Shown: positions 52,254 through 61,177 of the stretch, in pieces | Layout: every line of letters starts with the position of its first letter | Numbering within the stretch: the stretch's first letter is position 1 | Assembly: GCA_964499365.1 (NCBI GenBank) | Contig: CAZCKU010000009.1 | Span: forward strand, 1-64,000 | Origin: PALSA-1316 sp964499365 | GTDB lineage: Bacteria; Nitrospirota; Thermodesulfovibrionia; Thermodesulfovibrionales; UBA6898 | Length of the DNA: 64,000 nt | Direction of reading: 5' to 3' | Notes under the pieces: generated by a model | What the model saw: the letters and a program-made list of their open reading frames with translations, nothing else | What the model was told of the DNA's origin: nothing | Database searches by the model: none | Position numbers and translations under genes: made by a program

Positions 52254-53015
52254 ATGATGCATTCTGAAACAGCAGCGTTACAGATTAATACAGTTGACCG
52301 CTTTAATCAGGAGAAGCTCTATATCCAGCTCACCCGGATATTCCTCGATGAGATCCATGCAAACCGCTGGAAGCTCAACGACAGGATTCCTTCCGAAGAA
52401 GAGCTCTGCAAACATTACAATGTCAGCAAGGTGACCGTACGTCAGGCGATAAATAACCTGGTATCTGACGGGTATCTTATGAAGATCCAGGGAAAAGGGA
52501 CCTTTGTCACCAGCGTCCTTCCGGTCGTCGGGGTTGCCATGAGAACAATATTTACCGAGGAAATGTTCGGAAAGGAGGTAAAAGCCGAAAAAGAGATACT
52601 ATTCAGGGGCATCAAGGAGCCTGCCCAGGATATCCGGTCATATCTGAAGACCGACAGTGAAATCTACTATATCCTCAGCAGAAGACTCCTGAATGGACAC
52701 CCTGCCTACGTTGATGAATCCTTCATCCCCCACAGTATCACCCCTGAGATCGACAGCCTTGATATCTCAGTCGCCTCACTCTACTTCTTTCTGCAGCAGA
52801 AGGCGCTGAAAAAGATATTCAAAGTCATCCAGACGGTCGAAGTGTCACAGGCGACAGGGGATTCAGCGCGGCACCTTGATCTGGATGAAGGTGTTTCGGT
52901 TCTCGTGGTACACAGACTGCTTATCAGCTCAGACAGCACTGCGGTGGCATATACCAGGCTGCAGGGCAGAAGCGACAGATATAAGTTCCAGGCGGAATTT
53001 GAACGTCTCAGATAA
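52254..53015 (+). CDS. GntR-family regulator with UTRA ligand domain
   Basis: A 253-residue repressor of the HutC/GntR group. The winged helix (~15-85) shows LNDRIPSEEELCKHYNVSKVTVRQAINNLVSDGYL (positions ~43-77; described by its Pro-Ser-Glu and Thr-Val-Arg-Gln residues) and GKGTFV. The UTRA domain (~100-250) binds a small effector that cannot be read from sequence. It leads a plus-strand unit with the TauE-like transporter 18 bases on. It likely controls itself through the GT-Nx-AC sites upstream. A paralogue is at 61178. Confidence 0.88.
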   Translation: MMHSETAALQINTVDRFNQEKLYIQLTRIFLDEIHANRWKLNDRIPSEEELCKHYNVSKVTVRQAINNLVSDGYLMKIQGKGTFVTSVLPVVGVAMRTIFTEEMFGKEVKAEKEILFRGIKEPAQDIRSYLKTDSEIYYILSRRLLNGHPAYVDESFIPHSITPEIDSLDISVASLYFFLQQKALKKIFKVIQTVEVSQATGDSARHLDLDEGVSVLVVHRLLISSDSTAVAYTRLQGRSDRYKFQAEFERLR

Positions 53016-53033
53016 AAAAAAGGAGGTATTACA

Positions 53034-54281
53034 ATGAGTTTTCCGAGAAGGTTGTACGAGTTTCTCATGGCTGGGTCAGTTGCCTATGCCAAATGGGACT
53101 ATGAAGTCTCCATGAACATCCTGAAGAATCGCAAGAAGTTGCTGCTGCTGCTGGTGATGATCCTGCCGATCCTGGTGGTCTCATCCCTGAACGCTGCAGA
53201 CATGATCGGAGGCAAGACGGCATATGCCCCGGCCCATTACACCAACCTCATCTTTATGGTCTCGATCGCGGTCGGTCTCGCAGCGGGACTCATCACCGGC
53301 TGCATCGGCGCAGGCGGCGGCTTTATCATCACCCCTGCCCTCATGGCTGCAGGCGTCAAGGGCATCCTGGCCGTCGGCACGGACGTGTTTCACATCTTCG
53401 CCAAGGCGATCATGGGGACCACCGTGCACAAGAAACTGGGGAACGTCTCCACAAAGCTTGCCATCTGGTTCCTGGTCGGTTCAGGCGTCGGGACCTTTGC
53501 CGGCGGCGCCATCAACAAGGCCCTCTATAATAAGGACCCGCTTCTCAGCGAGGCCTTCATCAGCACGGTTTATGCCGTTCTCCTGGGGTTCCTCGGTTTT
53601 TATGCCTTCATTGACTTCTACAATTCAACAAAGAAGAGCGGCGACGGCGGAGCCCACAGCGGGCCTGATGCAACACCGGCCCTGGCCCTGAAGGTCCAGA
53701 GTGTCAAGATCCCGCCTTACATCACCTTTGATGAGCATCTTGTCGTGGGCGGAAGGAAGATATCGGCAATCTTTCTTATCATGGGAGGCTTTGTCGTCGG
53801 TATGCTTGCAGCGATCATGGGTGTTGGCGGCGGCTTCGTCACCTTCCCGATGTTCGTCTACGTCTTCGGAGTCTCTGCAGGCACCACGGTCGGCACCGAC
53901 ATCCTTCAGATCATCTTCACCGCAGGCCTTGCCTCTATCGCCCAGTATGCAATCTACGGTTATGTCTTTTACACGCTGGCCATGGGCATGCTGATCGGTT
54001 CACTCATCGGCATCCAGGTCGGCGCGCTTGTCACCAAGGTCGTCAAGGGGACGCACATCCTCGGCTTCTATGCAGTCTCGATCATCGCCGGCTTTATCAA
54101 CAGGGCCAGCACCCTGCCGAAGAAGATGGTGGAACTCGAATACATCAGCATGTCAAAGACAACCGTGACCAACATTGAATCTGTCGGGAACATCATCTTC
54201 TGGATCGTGGTCTCGATATTCGGCATCTGGGTCATCAGCAAATTCTTTATGAATATCGGCAAACTCAGGGGGGAGGAATAG
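53034..54281 (+). CDS. TauE/SafE-family anion exporter
   Basis: A 415-residue membrane protein of the sulfite exporter TauE/SafE family, with about eight helices in two inverted halves. Each half carries a glycine signature, GCIGAGGGFIITPAL (~85) and IMGVGGGFVTFPMF (~262). Before the first is an unusual hydrophilic leader of ~30 residues (RRLYEFLMAGSVAYAKWDY). It has a perfect AAAGGAGG site. Substrate may be sulfite, sulfoacetate or another organic anion. It is followed two bases later by the next gene. Confidence 0.85.
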   Translation: MSFPRRLYEFLMAGSVAYAKWDYEVSMNILKNRKKLLLLLVMILPILVVSSLNAADMIGGKTAYAPAHYTNLIFMVSIAVGLAAGLITGCIGAGGGFIITPALMAAGVKGILAVGTDVFHIFAKAIMGTTVHKKLGNVSTKLAIWFLVGSGVGTFAGGAINKALYNKDPLLSEAFISTVYAVLLGFLGFYAFIDFYNSTKKSGDGGAHSGPDATPALALKVQSVKIPPYITFDEHLVVGGRKISAIFLIMGGFVVGMLAAIMGVGGGFVTFPMFVYVFGVSAGTTVGTDILQIIFTAGLASIAQYAIYGYVFYTLAMGMLIGSLIGIQVGALVTKVVKGTHILGFYAVSIIAGFINRASTLPKKMVELEYISMSKTTVTNIESVGNIIFWIVVSIFGIWVISKFFMNIGKLRGEE

Positions 54282-54283
54282 TC

Positions 54284-55012
54284 ATGGCCAAGACAAACAA
54301 GACATCGATATCAATAGGCGTTATGCTCGCCGTATCATTCTTCGGCGTGCTTCTCCTGATCTTCTCGCCCATATTCGGCGAGGGCAGAAACGGACTTACC
54401 TATGCAGACGACATGTTCAACTCGCTCTCCAAGGGGTCGTCCTATTTTATACCTGAACTCCAGAAGAATGCCGAAAAATTCAGGGGCCAGACACTTTCGG
54501 TCACCATTAACGCAGCCAAGGCCGACGACAAGCCCGGCGACACCGAGAAACGGATCGAAAACCTGTCCAAGGTCCTCACCCCTGCCGGAGCCAAGGTGGA
54601 GGTGACCGGCACAAATATGAAGATCGAGGGCGACCTTGGGGCGATACTCGCCTCGGCCCTGCAGGATTCTGATACCATGTACAAAAACCAGGGCGAGGCT
54701 ATCAAGACCCGCTACAGCTTCGACGATGAGAAGAAGATCTTCAGGCAGTGGCACAATGCCTTCACCGCCATGGACAAGGCCCTGAAGAAGGACGGCAAGA
54801 TAGAGCAGGCCAAGATCATCTCCGACGTGGCAAAGAAGGCTGTCGAGACCGCCTATAACTACTATAAGGTCGAGGCGGTCCAGGTGAAGGAAAAGGCCGT
54901 GCTCATGACGGCCCTCCTCGTCTTCTACGTCATCTACACCATGTGGTGGGGCTTCGCAATCTATTATATATTTGACGGCGTCGGCCTCTCGATGAGCAAG
55001 GCAAAACATTAA
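54284..55012 (+). CDS. Two-helix membrane protein with periplasmic domain, unknown function
   Basis: A 242-residue protein with membrane helices at ~11-30 (SIGVMLAVSFFGVLLLIFSPI) and ~203-226, and a ~170-residue soluble, Lys/Asp-rich domain between them (FIPELQKNAEKFRGQTLSV onward). I do not recognise the family. It starts two bases after the TauE-like gene and 16 bases before uspA, so it is probably an accessory of that transporter, perhaps sensing or gating. The pairing is inference. Confidence 0.6.
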   Translation: MAKTNKTSISIGVMLAVSFFGVLLLIFSPIFGEGRNGLTYADDMFNSLSKGSSYFIPELQKNAEKFRGQTLSVTINAAKADDKPGDTEKRIENLSKVLTPAGAKVEVTGTNMKIEGDLGAILASALQDSDTMYKNQGEAIKTRYSFDDEKKIFRQWHNAFTAMDKALKKDGKIEQAKIISDVAKKAVETAYNYYKVEAVQVKEKAVLMTALLVFYVIYTMWWGFAIYYIFDGVGLSMSKAKH

Positions 55013-55028
55013 TTAAAGGAGGAACACA

Positions 55029-55460
55029 ATGAAAATACTCGTTCCGGTTGACGGATCAAAATATGCTGAAGCGGCCCTCAAGATCGCTGCCGATTATGCA
55101 ACGACCAAAGGTGCAACCGTCTGTCTTGTCAATGTAGTACCGTTCATTGAGGGCGTTGACCTCGAAATCTCGGCCTCAGAAAGAGAGAGTCTCAATAGCT
55201 CGCTTACGAAAAGAGGCGACGCTATTATGCAGCAGGCAAACGGCATGCTGACGGCGCAGGGCGTTAATACGACCTGCAAGACCGTGGTGGCCGCCACCTC
55301 CGTACCCGATGCGATCATCGAATGCGCGGAGACGGAAAAAGCAGACCTTATCATCATCGGCTCGAAGGGCCTCAGCGCCTCGTCTCGCTTCAAAATGGGC
55401 AGTGTCGCCTCAAAGGTGGTCAAACATAGCCCTTGTTCTGTCTATGTCGTAAAGCTATAA
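55029..55460 (+). CDS. Universal stress protein (UspA family)
   Basis: A 143-residue UspA-fold protein: KILVPVDGSKYAEAAL at the N-terminus and the ATP-binding G-2x-G-9x-G(S/T) pattern in IIGSKGLSASSRFKMGSVASKV (positions ~114-135). AAAGGAGG precedes ATG 55029. It closes the gntR-tauE unit, and a hairpin follows at 55472. Confidence 0.88.
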   Translation: MKILVPVDGSKYAEAALKIAADYATTKGATVCLVNVVPFIEGVDLEISASERESLNSSLTKRGDAIMQQANGMLTAQGVNTTCKTVVAATSVPDAIIECAETEKADLIIIGSKGLSASSRFKMGSVASKVVKHSPCSVYVVKL

Positions 55461-55471
55461 TCAGTATCAGG

Positions 55472-55501
55472 GCAGGGAGGGCGATGCAAGGCCCTCCCTG
55501 C
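55472..55501 (+). terminator. Terminator after uspA
   Basis: GCAGGGAGGGC (55472-55482) pairs perfectly with GCCCTCCCTGC (55491-55501), 11 bp, 8-base loop. Weak T content follows (TGTTAACC). Confidence 0.65.
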
Positions 55502-55523
55502 TGTTAACCGCCGTTACTGAACT

Positions 55524-57794
55524 ATGAACATATTCGACCGGTCATCCAGCTCCGATGCCTTCGGCCGGCTTTTCTTCCTGAAGCCGCTCCATAAGTATTT
55601 TTCGAAAAATCCGATCCGCAAGACAGTGATTATCGCCGTCGTACTGCTGACCATTGTCCTGCTGTCAGGCTGGCAGTTTATGGCAAAGGTCAAGGAAGTG
55701 GTCACCGATGATTTCAACCAGCAGCAACTCGTGCTGGCACGCCACGCAGCAGAACAGATCAAACACCACATCGAGACAGCCCGCAAGGAACTCGTGCTCC
55801 TCGCCCTCTCCCCGTCCATCCAGTACTATGAAAAGAGCTTTCTGCCCAAACGCATGCAGATAGCCTTTTCGAGTCTGAAACAGGAGGGGGCACTCGAGAT
55901 CCGTTATATAGACGCAACAGGCCAGCAGACCTATACCGTCGGGGAATCGCGGTTCGAAACCCTGCAGACAGATCCTGAAGACATGAAGTACTATCTCTGG
56001 GCAAAAGACAGCATGAAGCGCTATGGCATCCTCGCAAGCGAGGTCTATCCGCTGCAGCAGGGGGCCGACGAACAGAGACTGGTCATGAAGATCGCGGTGC
56101 CTGTCTGGCAGGTCTCTGTCGATGACTCCCATCCCGTTGCCACCGAGAAGTTCTCCGGTGCCATCGTCATAGTCCTGGACGTCACCTCGCTCATACAGAA
56201 CCTGACTGCGGGGATCAAATCCGGGAAGACCGGCTATGCCTGGGTAATCGACAGTAACGGCACGTTTCTGTACCACATCGAGAAGAACCTGATCGGCAGA
56301 AACGCCTTCGAGGCCCGGAAGGAGAAGGTGCCGACGATCTCCTTCGCCCGCATAAACGAGATCCAGAAGAAGATGATGCTGACCGGCAAGGAGGGCACCA
56401 GCTGGTATGTATCGGGCTGGCACCGGGGCAAGGAAGGCACGATCAAGAAGCTGATCGCCTACAGTCCCATCGTCCTTTCCGATCTGGCAGAGACCAGGAC
56501 CTGGTCGGTCGCCGTCGTCGCACCGGTCAGCGAGGTAGAAGGCGCGATCCACGGCATCCAGATACGGCAGTTCATGATGCAGGGCATCCTCATCTTCATC
56601 ATCCTCGGGGGGTCACTGACCGTCATATCCCTCATGGTCCGCTGGTCTTCATCTCTGCAGCAGGAAGTCGCCCGCCAGACAAAGGAACTGATGAAGTCCG
56701 AGCAGCGGTACCGTTCACTGATCGAGAATGCTGAAGATATCATCTTCACGATCGACCGGGAGGGCAACCTGGCCTCCATAAACACGTACGGGGCGAAGCT
56801 GCTTGGCAGGTCGGAGGACCAGATCATCGGCCACAATATCACGGAAATCTTCTCGTGGCCGACTGCGGAGATGCTCATGCAGACGATCAAGGAGGTCTAC
56901 GACATCAAACGCGGCAGACAGGTGACACACCTTGTCCGCGTCGGCGAAAAGGACATCTGGCTCAACACGAACTTCAGGAGGCTGCTGGACGACGCCGGCA
57001 ATATCTACGCGATACTGGGAATCTCGCGGAACATCACCGAGAGGAAGAAGATGGAGGAACAGGGCTACTACACCGAAAAACTCGCCTCGATGGGTACCCT
57101 TGCCGCCGGCGTGGCACATGAGATTAACAACCCCCTGGCGATTATCCTCGGGTTTACGGACATGCTCCTCGAAAAAACGCCTCCGGATTCTGAATATCAC
57201 GATATCCTGAAGACGATCGAGGGCCAGGGGCATAAGGCAAAAAAAGTGGTGGACAACCTCCTGACCTTCGCCAGGACCAAGGAACATACTGAAACCAGCG
57301 TGGATATCAATCAGAATATCACCGAGGTGCTGACGGTCCTCGGCAACAACCTCCTGGTCCGCAAGGTGGCGATCAACGTCCTGAACCTCGCGCAGGACCT
57401 CCCGCCGGTCAAGGGAGATCCGGACGAACTCCAGCAGGTATTCCTGAATATTATCAACAACGCGGTCTATGCCATGAAGGGCGGAGGGAAGCTCTCGGTC
57501 TCGACAGCCCTTTCCGGAGACAGGAAATGGATCGAGATCAGGATTTCTGACACCGGCAGCGGCATCAGGAAAGAGCACCGCAAGAATATCTTCGACCCGC
57601 TGTTCACCACGAAAAAGGTCGGCGACGGCACGGGTTTGGGTCTCTCCGTATCATACGGTATAATAACGAGGCATCGTGGCACGATCGCCTTTGACACAAA
57701 GACGGCTGAAGAGTCTGCAACACCCGGCACCACGTTCATCATAACCCTGCCGGCGATGACCGAGGCAAAGGCTGCCCGGGAGAAAAACGTATAA
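55524..57794 (+). CDS. Membrane sensor histidine kinase (Cache-PAS)
   Basis: A 756-residue kinase. Helix 1 (TVIIAVVLLTIVLLSGW, ~34-50), a large periplasmic Cache-like sensor (~55-345), helix 2 (~352-373), PAS (~395-510), HisKA with AAGVAHEINNPLAI (~532), and HATPase with N box LNIINNAVYAM, DTGSGI and GDGTGLGLSV. The response regulator at 57811 starts 16 bases after its stop, so they are a pair. Cache domains usually bind small organic acids or amino acids. The link with the TauE-like transporter upstream is by position. Confidence 0.88.
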   Translation: MNIFDRSSSSDAFGRLFFLKPLHKYFSKNPIRKTVIIAVVLLTIVLLSGWQFMAKVKEVVTDDFNQQQLVLARHAAEQIKHHIETARKELVLLALSPSIQYYEKSFLPKRMQIAFSSLKQEGALEIRYIDATGQQTYTVGESRFETLQTDPEDMKYYLWAKDSMKRYGILASEVYPLQQGADEQRLVMKIAVPVWQVSVDDSHPVATEKFSGAIVIVLDVTSLIQNLTAGIKSGKTGYAWVIDSNGTFLYHIEKNLIGRNAFEARKEKVPTISFARINEIQKKMMLTGKEGTSWYVSGWHRGKEGTIKKLIAYSPIVLSDLAETRTWSVAVVAPVSEVEGAIHGIQIRQFMMQGILIFIILGGSLTVISLMVRWSSSLQQEVARQTKELMKSEQRYRSLIENAEDIIFTIDREGNLASINTYGAKLLGRSEDQIIGHNITEIFSWPTAEMLMQTIKEVYDIKRGRQVTHLVRVGEKDIWLNTNFRRLLDDAGNIYAILGISRNITERKKMEEQGYYTEKLASMGTLAAGVAHEINNPLAIILGFTDMLLEKTPPDSEYHDILKTIEGQGHKAKKVVDNLLTFARTKEHTETSVDINQNITEVLTVLGNNLLVRKVAINVLNLAQDLPPVKGDPDELQQVFLNIINNAVYAMKGGGKLSVSTALSGDRKWIEIRISDTGSGIRKEHRKNIFDPLFTTKKVGDGTGLGLSVSYGIITRHRGTIAFDTKTAEESATPGTTFIITLPAMTEAKAAREKNV

Positions 57795-57810
57795 CCAGGA
57801 GGATAGATTA

Positions 57811-58233
57811 ATGTCAGCAACAATTCTGGCAGTTGACGACGAACCTGATATGCTGAAACTGCTCAGCATGATCATAAAGGAAAAGACAGGACACAAGATC
57901 ATCACCACGAACAATCCGGTCGAGGCGCTCGAGATCGCAAAGCAGGGAGGAATCGACCTGCTGATTGCAGACCTCAAAATGCCGGGACTGGACGGCAGTG
58001 AACTGCTCGAGGCGGTCAAGGCAGTGGATCAGGATATCCCGGTGGTGATCATGACCGCCTTTGCCTCGGAGGAAGCCGCGGCCGAGACCCTCCAGAAAGG
58101 CGGCTTCGACTTCATCATCAAGCCCTTCCGCAAGGAACAGATCCTCTCGGCTATCGACAAGGCCCTTCAATGGACAGCGATGCAGAAGGAGAACCGGGAG
58201 CTGAAGGCACTACTGAAGAGCTCTGAGGCCTGA
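57811..58233 (+). CDS. Receiver-only response regulator
   Basis: A 140-residue CheY-like receiver: acidic pocket ILAVDDEPDML (~5), phospho-acceptor Asp in LLIADLKMPGLDG (~53), VVIMTAFAS (~83) and FIIKPFRKEQI (Lys ~105). There is no DNA-binding or enzymatic output domain, so it must act through a partner or a phosphorelay. It ends five bases from the converging PEP-synthase-like gene. Confidence 0.88.
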   Translation: MSATILAVDDEPDMLKLLSMIIKEKTGHKIITTNNPVEALEIAKQGGIDLLIADLKMPGLDGSELLEAVKAVDQDIPVVIMTAFASEEAAAETLQKGGFDFIIKPFRKEQILSAIDKALQWTAMQKENRELKALLKSSEA

Positions 58234-58238
58234 CCGGC

Positions 58239-60794
58239 CTAGACCGGTTTCCCGATGCCGAGCGGCTGGAGGTGGTCGCGGACGAACTCGTCGCGGTACC
58301 AGTCGGTGATATCGTCGTTATACATGGCCATGTCGAGCTGTTTGGTAAATACGGTCATCCGGCCCATCGCCTCAAGCCTCTTCTCTATCTCCGGTCTCTT
58401 GAACTTCAGCAGGACGGCATTGACCACATCCTCGGTCAGCCTGACCCTGAAATCCATCATCTCCAGAAGTTCCCTGATGAGCCGTACCCTCCGGAGTCTG
58501 CGGTCAGTAGCAGCACCGCCTCCCTTGAAAAAGAACCTGACGTAGTTGTCATTCAGTGTCTCCCCGGCAAACGCCTCGACCATCGAAAAATGGTACCCGA
58601 GCCGGATGCTGAAGTTCATATACTGCCCTGACACAATCGCAAAGCTTCTGATCGCTGTCTGCTGCAGCTGCTCCTCCGTTATCGAAGCGGCATGGGCCAT
58701 CATGCCCAGGAAACCCTTTGCATCGGCGGCACGGGGTTCGGGCCACTTCATCGCCCTGAGACCTGTCAGGAAAGCGATATACGGCACCGAGAGGATATCC
58801 TCAGGCAGGGCCTTGTTATCCACGCCCGGCCGCATGCCTCCTCCGACATCGATCATGTGGGCATCCATCGGCACGCCGGCGGCCAGGGATATGGTCGATG
58901 CCCCCTCCATCTCGTCCGTATCACTCATGCCGAACATCTCTGCCATCGCCTTCTCGTGGCAAAACCGGGTGATATCATGCAGGGTTGTGCAGGCTTCCGG
59001 CCGGAACTGATCGCTGTCAGGATCAACGAGGCGCAGGGGGACGATGAACTGCATTGCCTGATCGAGGATATGAAAAAGGTTCGTCTCCCTGAGCGAATCC
59101 TTTCGCCCTGAATCGTAGTGCAGGAGCTGCTCCACCCTGCCCTCATAGACATTGCCGTTGATCGCATCGACTGTTACTTCCTGACCCTGCTTCAGGACCG
59201 ACGTGGCATTGTCCGTGTCAAGGATCGCGGGCAGATGATATTCGCGCGCCAGTGAGGCCATGTGGCCTGTTGCCCCGCCGACATCCGTAACAATTGCAGA
59301 TGCACGCTCCATGACCGTGACGAATTTCGTCGAGGTCGTCCGGGAAACAAGGACACCACCATCCGGGAAGCCGGCGAGGTCGCCATCACCCCTGACCAGA
59401 TGCACCCTGCCGCTGCCGATGCCCCTGCTGGCGATTACTCCCTTCTCGAGAAGGAGCTTATATCCCTCGACGCGGCGGGGCAGCGCCTTTCTGGCTTCAT
59501 GGGCATAAATCCTCAGCGGACGCGTCTGAAGGAGAACGACCTGACCCGCGACGTCAACAGCCCACTCAATATCCTGGGGTTTTCCGAAATGATGCTCCAG
59601 AGAAAGGGCGTAGGATGCGAGGGTCCTGATCTGCTCAGGATTGAGGCACGGCTGCCTGCGCAGTTCTTCGCTGACCGCCACAGAGCCGACTCCCTGCTCC
59701 GGCCGCCCCTCGATCATCGTCTCCTTTTCACTGATACTCTGATCAACGACCTCCCCGCTGTCGCGCGACACCATGAACCTGTCTGTCTTTCCCGTCCCGT
59801 CAACCACCTGCTTCGCAAGTCCCCATGAGCCGTTGATTATCATCAACTCCGGCTGCTGCGCGTTCGGGTCCCGGGAATACATCACCCCGCCGGCCCTGGC
59901 GGGTATCATGCGCATGACGCCGACTGCCATAGCCATCTCTTCGCCCGCAAAACCCTTTGATGCAGCGTAGTAGAGGGCCCGCGACGTAAAGAGGCTCGCA
60001 AGCACGGCACGGTATTTTTCAGGAACATCCTGAGGCCTGACATTCAGATACGTTGCATACTGCCCGGCAAACGAGAAGTGGCCGTCTTCGGCAAGCGCAC
60101 TGCTGCGGACAGATACCGTTATATCTCCGCCTGCCCCCGCTGCCAGGCGATCCATGGCATCCCGTATCCCTGCATCCAGGTCCGCAGGCAGGTCTGTTTC
60201 CATGATCAGCTTCTGAAATTCGCTGCTTGCCGCTTCGAGGGCCTCGGGATGCTTCAGGTCAAGCGCCTGTAGCATCTGCGCAAGCCGGTCCCGCAGGCCG
60301 TGATATTCAATATGCCGCCTGAAGGCAGAAGACGTGATAACAAAGCCCTCAGGCACGGGCAGTTTCAGCCTGTTGCTCATCTCACCGACATGGGCCATCT
60401 TGCCGCCTGCGATCAGGGTCATATCTGAAGACAATGAGCTCACCGGGAGCACATATTCCGCCTCAGGAATCTGCCGGCGATGGCCGACCGCCTGGAGGAT
60501 CTCCCGGCTGATGAGATCAAAAGAGTTGGTGAGGGCCGCATATCTGTTGCCGGAGAGCAGGTTCAGGCTGGTGATCATGGATGCAACCTTGCTGTTCGCC
60601 TCTGAAACAGTCCTGTCAATATACGGCATATCAAAGAGAAAGTCACCCGACGACTTTTCTTCAAGGTCAGCCATCAGTTCAAGCACGGCATTGTTTTCGT
60701 GAAGAAGGCGCTGGAACGCCTCGTACCTGGAGCGAAAGGCAAGAGCCAGTTCGTCATCTTTTCTGGCCCTGTCCTTCCTGAAGATATTGAACAT
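58239..60794 (-). CDS. PEP synthase-like protein with unusual C-terminal domain
   Basis: An 851-residue protein. After a ~110-residue helical start, the ATP-grasp PEP/pyruvate-binding domain runs ~125-460 (VSSLSSDMTLIAGGKMAHVGEM, VRSSALAEDGHFSFAGQY near 245, DIEWAVD near 430). The mobile phosphohistidine domain follows (~480-580), with the catalytic His in GGATGHMASLARE. Classic PpsA and PpdK then have a PEP-binding barrel with a catalytic Cys; here the last ~270 residues (from NLFHILDQAMQFIVPLRLVD) look different and I do not recognise them. It may phosphorylate something other than pyruvate, as rifampicin phosphotransferases do. It faces the response regulator. Confidence 0.78.
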   Translation of the reverse strand: MFNIFRKDRARKDDELALAFRSRYEAFQRLLHENNAVLELMADLEEKSSGDFLFDMPYIDRTVSEANSKVASMITSLNLLSGNRYAALTNSFDLISREILQAVGHRRQIPEAEYVLPVSSLSSDMTLIAGGKMAHVGEMSNRLKLPVPEGFVITSSAFRRHIEYHGLRDRLAQMLQALDLKHPEALEAASSEFQKLIMETDLPADLDAGIRDAMDRLAAGAGGDITVSVRSSALAEDGHFSFAGQYATYLNVRPQDVPEKYRAVLASLFTSRALYYAASKGFAGEEMAMAVGVMRMIPARAGGVMYSRDPNAQQPELMIINGSWGLAKQVVDGTGKTDRFMVSRDSGEVVDQSISEKETMIEGRPEQGVGSVAVSEELRRQPCLNPEQIRTLASYALSLEHHFGKPQDIEWAVDVAGQVVLLQTRPLRIYAHEARKALPRRVEGYKLLLEKGVIASRGIGSGRVHLVRGDGDLAGFPDGGVLVSRTTSTKFVTVMERASAIVTDVGGATGHMASLAREYHLPAILDTDNATSVLKQGQEVTVDAINGNVYEGRVEQLLHYDSGRKDSLRETNLFHILDQAMQFIVPLRLVDPDSDQFRPEACTTLHDITRFCHEKAMAEMFGMSDTDEMEGASTISLAAGVPMDAHMIDVGGGMRPGVDNKALPEDILSVPYIAFLTGLRAMKWPEPRAADAKGFLGMMAHAASITEEQLQQTAIRSFAIVSGQYMNFSIRLGYHFSMVEAFAGETLNDNYVRFFFKGGGAATDRRLRRVRLIRELLEMMDFRVRLTEDVVNAVLLKFKRPEIEKRLEAMGRMTVFTKQLDMAMYNDDITDWYRDEFVRDHLQPLGIGKPV

Positions 60795-60925
60795 GATGAA
60801 TAGTATAACCTATTTTAAACAGCGCTGGCTTGCCAGCTTTTTAGCCTCCTAGACTGCCATCCTGCCAGCTTTCGAGTGTAGTGTCCCACAAATGAGTGGT
60901 AGTATATTCACCCTCACAAAAGGCT

Positions 60926-60997
60926 GTCATTCCCGCAAGTGAGCGCGTCGGGAATCCTTCCGGGAAGCAGGATAGGTTCCGGACAAGCCGGAATGAC
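60926..60997. repeat. GTCATTCC...GGAATGAC palindromic repeat
   Basis: A 72-base element with GTCATTCC at the left end and CCGGAATGAC at the right, and CGTCGGGAATCC and TCCGGACAAG stems inside. It belongs to the same family as 6032-6146 and 7341-7376 but lacks the CCTGCCTGCCGG core. Confidence 0.65.
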
Positions 60998-61134
60998 AGA
61001 CTCAGGGCTTACAGGCATCTTTTATAACAACGCTTGCTCAAGAGACACCAAACTGGCTGCCGATCAAACAAACTAATGAATTTGTCTCAATCCTCATATC
61101 GTACGCATGAATTTATCTTGATTTATTTATTATA

Positions 61135-61146
61135 ATGTTATAACAT
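61135..61146. promoter_or_regulatory. Putative GntR operator at gntR2
   Basis: ATGTTATAACAT, a perfect 12-bp palindrome of the GT-N4-AC type, overlaps the likely -10 region (TATAAT at 61131-61136) upstream of the GntR gene at 61178. Autoregulation is likely. Confidence 0.5.
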
Positions 61147-61177
61147 AAGGACAACAAATGATTAGGATCTTTAAAAT

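Larger units (their letters stand above)
60795..61177. other. Gene-free stretch with GTCATTCC repeat and gntR2 promoter
   Basis: These 383 bases between the divergent PEP-synthase-like and GntR genes hold the repeat at 60926-60997 and the A/T-rich gntR2 promoter with a palindrome at 61135-61146. No gene or RNA is supported. Confidence 0.6.

Noticed and set aside
60795..61177. Possible tRNA or small RNA in the 383-base gap
   Set aside because: The foldable part is the GTCATTCC repeat; no cloverleaf or known RNA motif was recognised.
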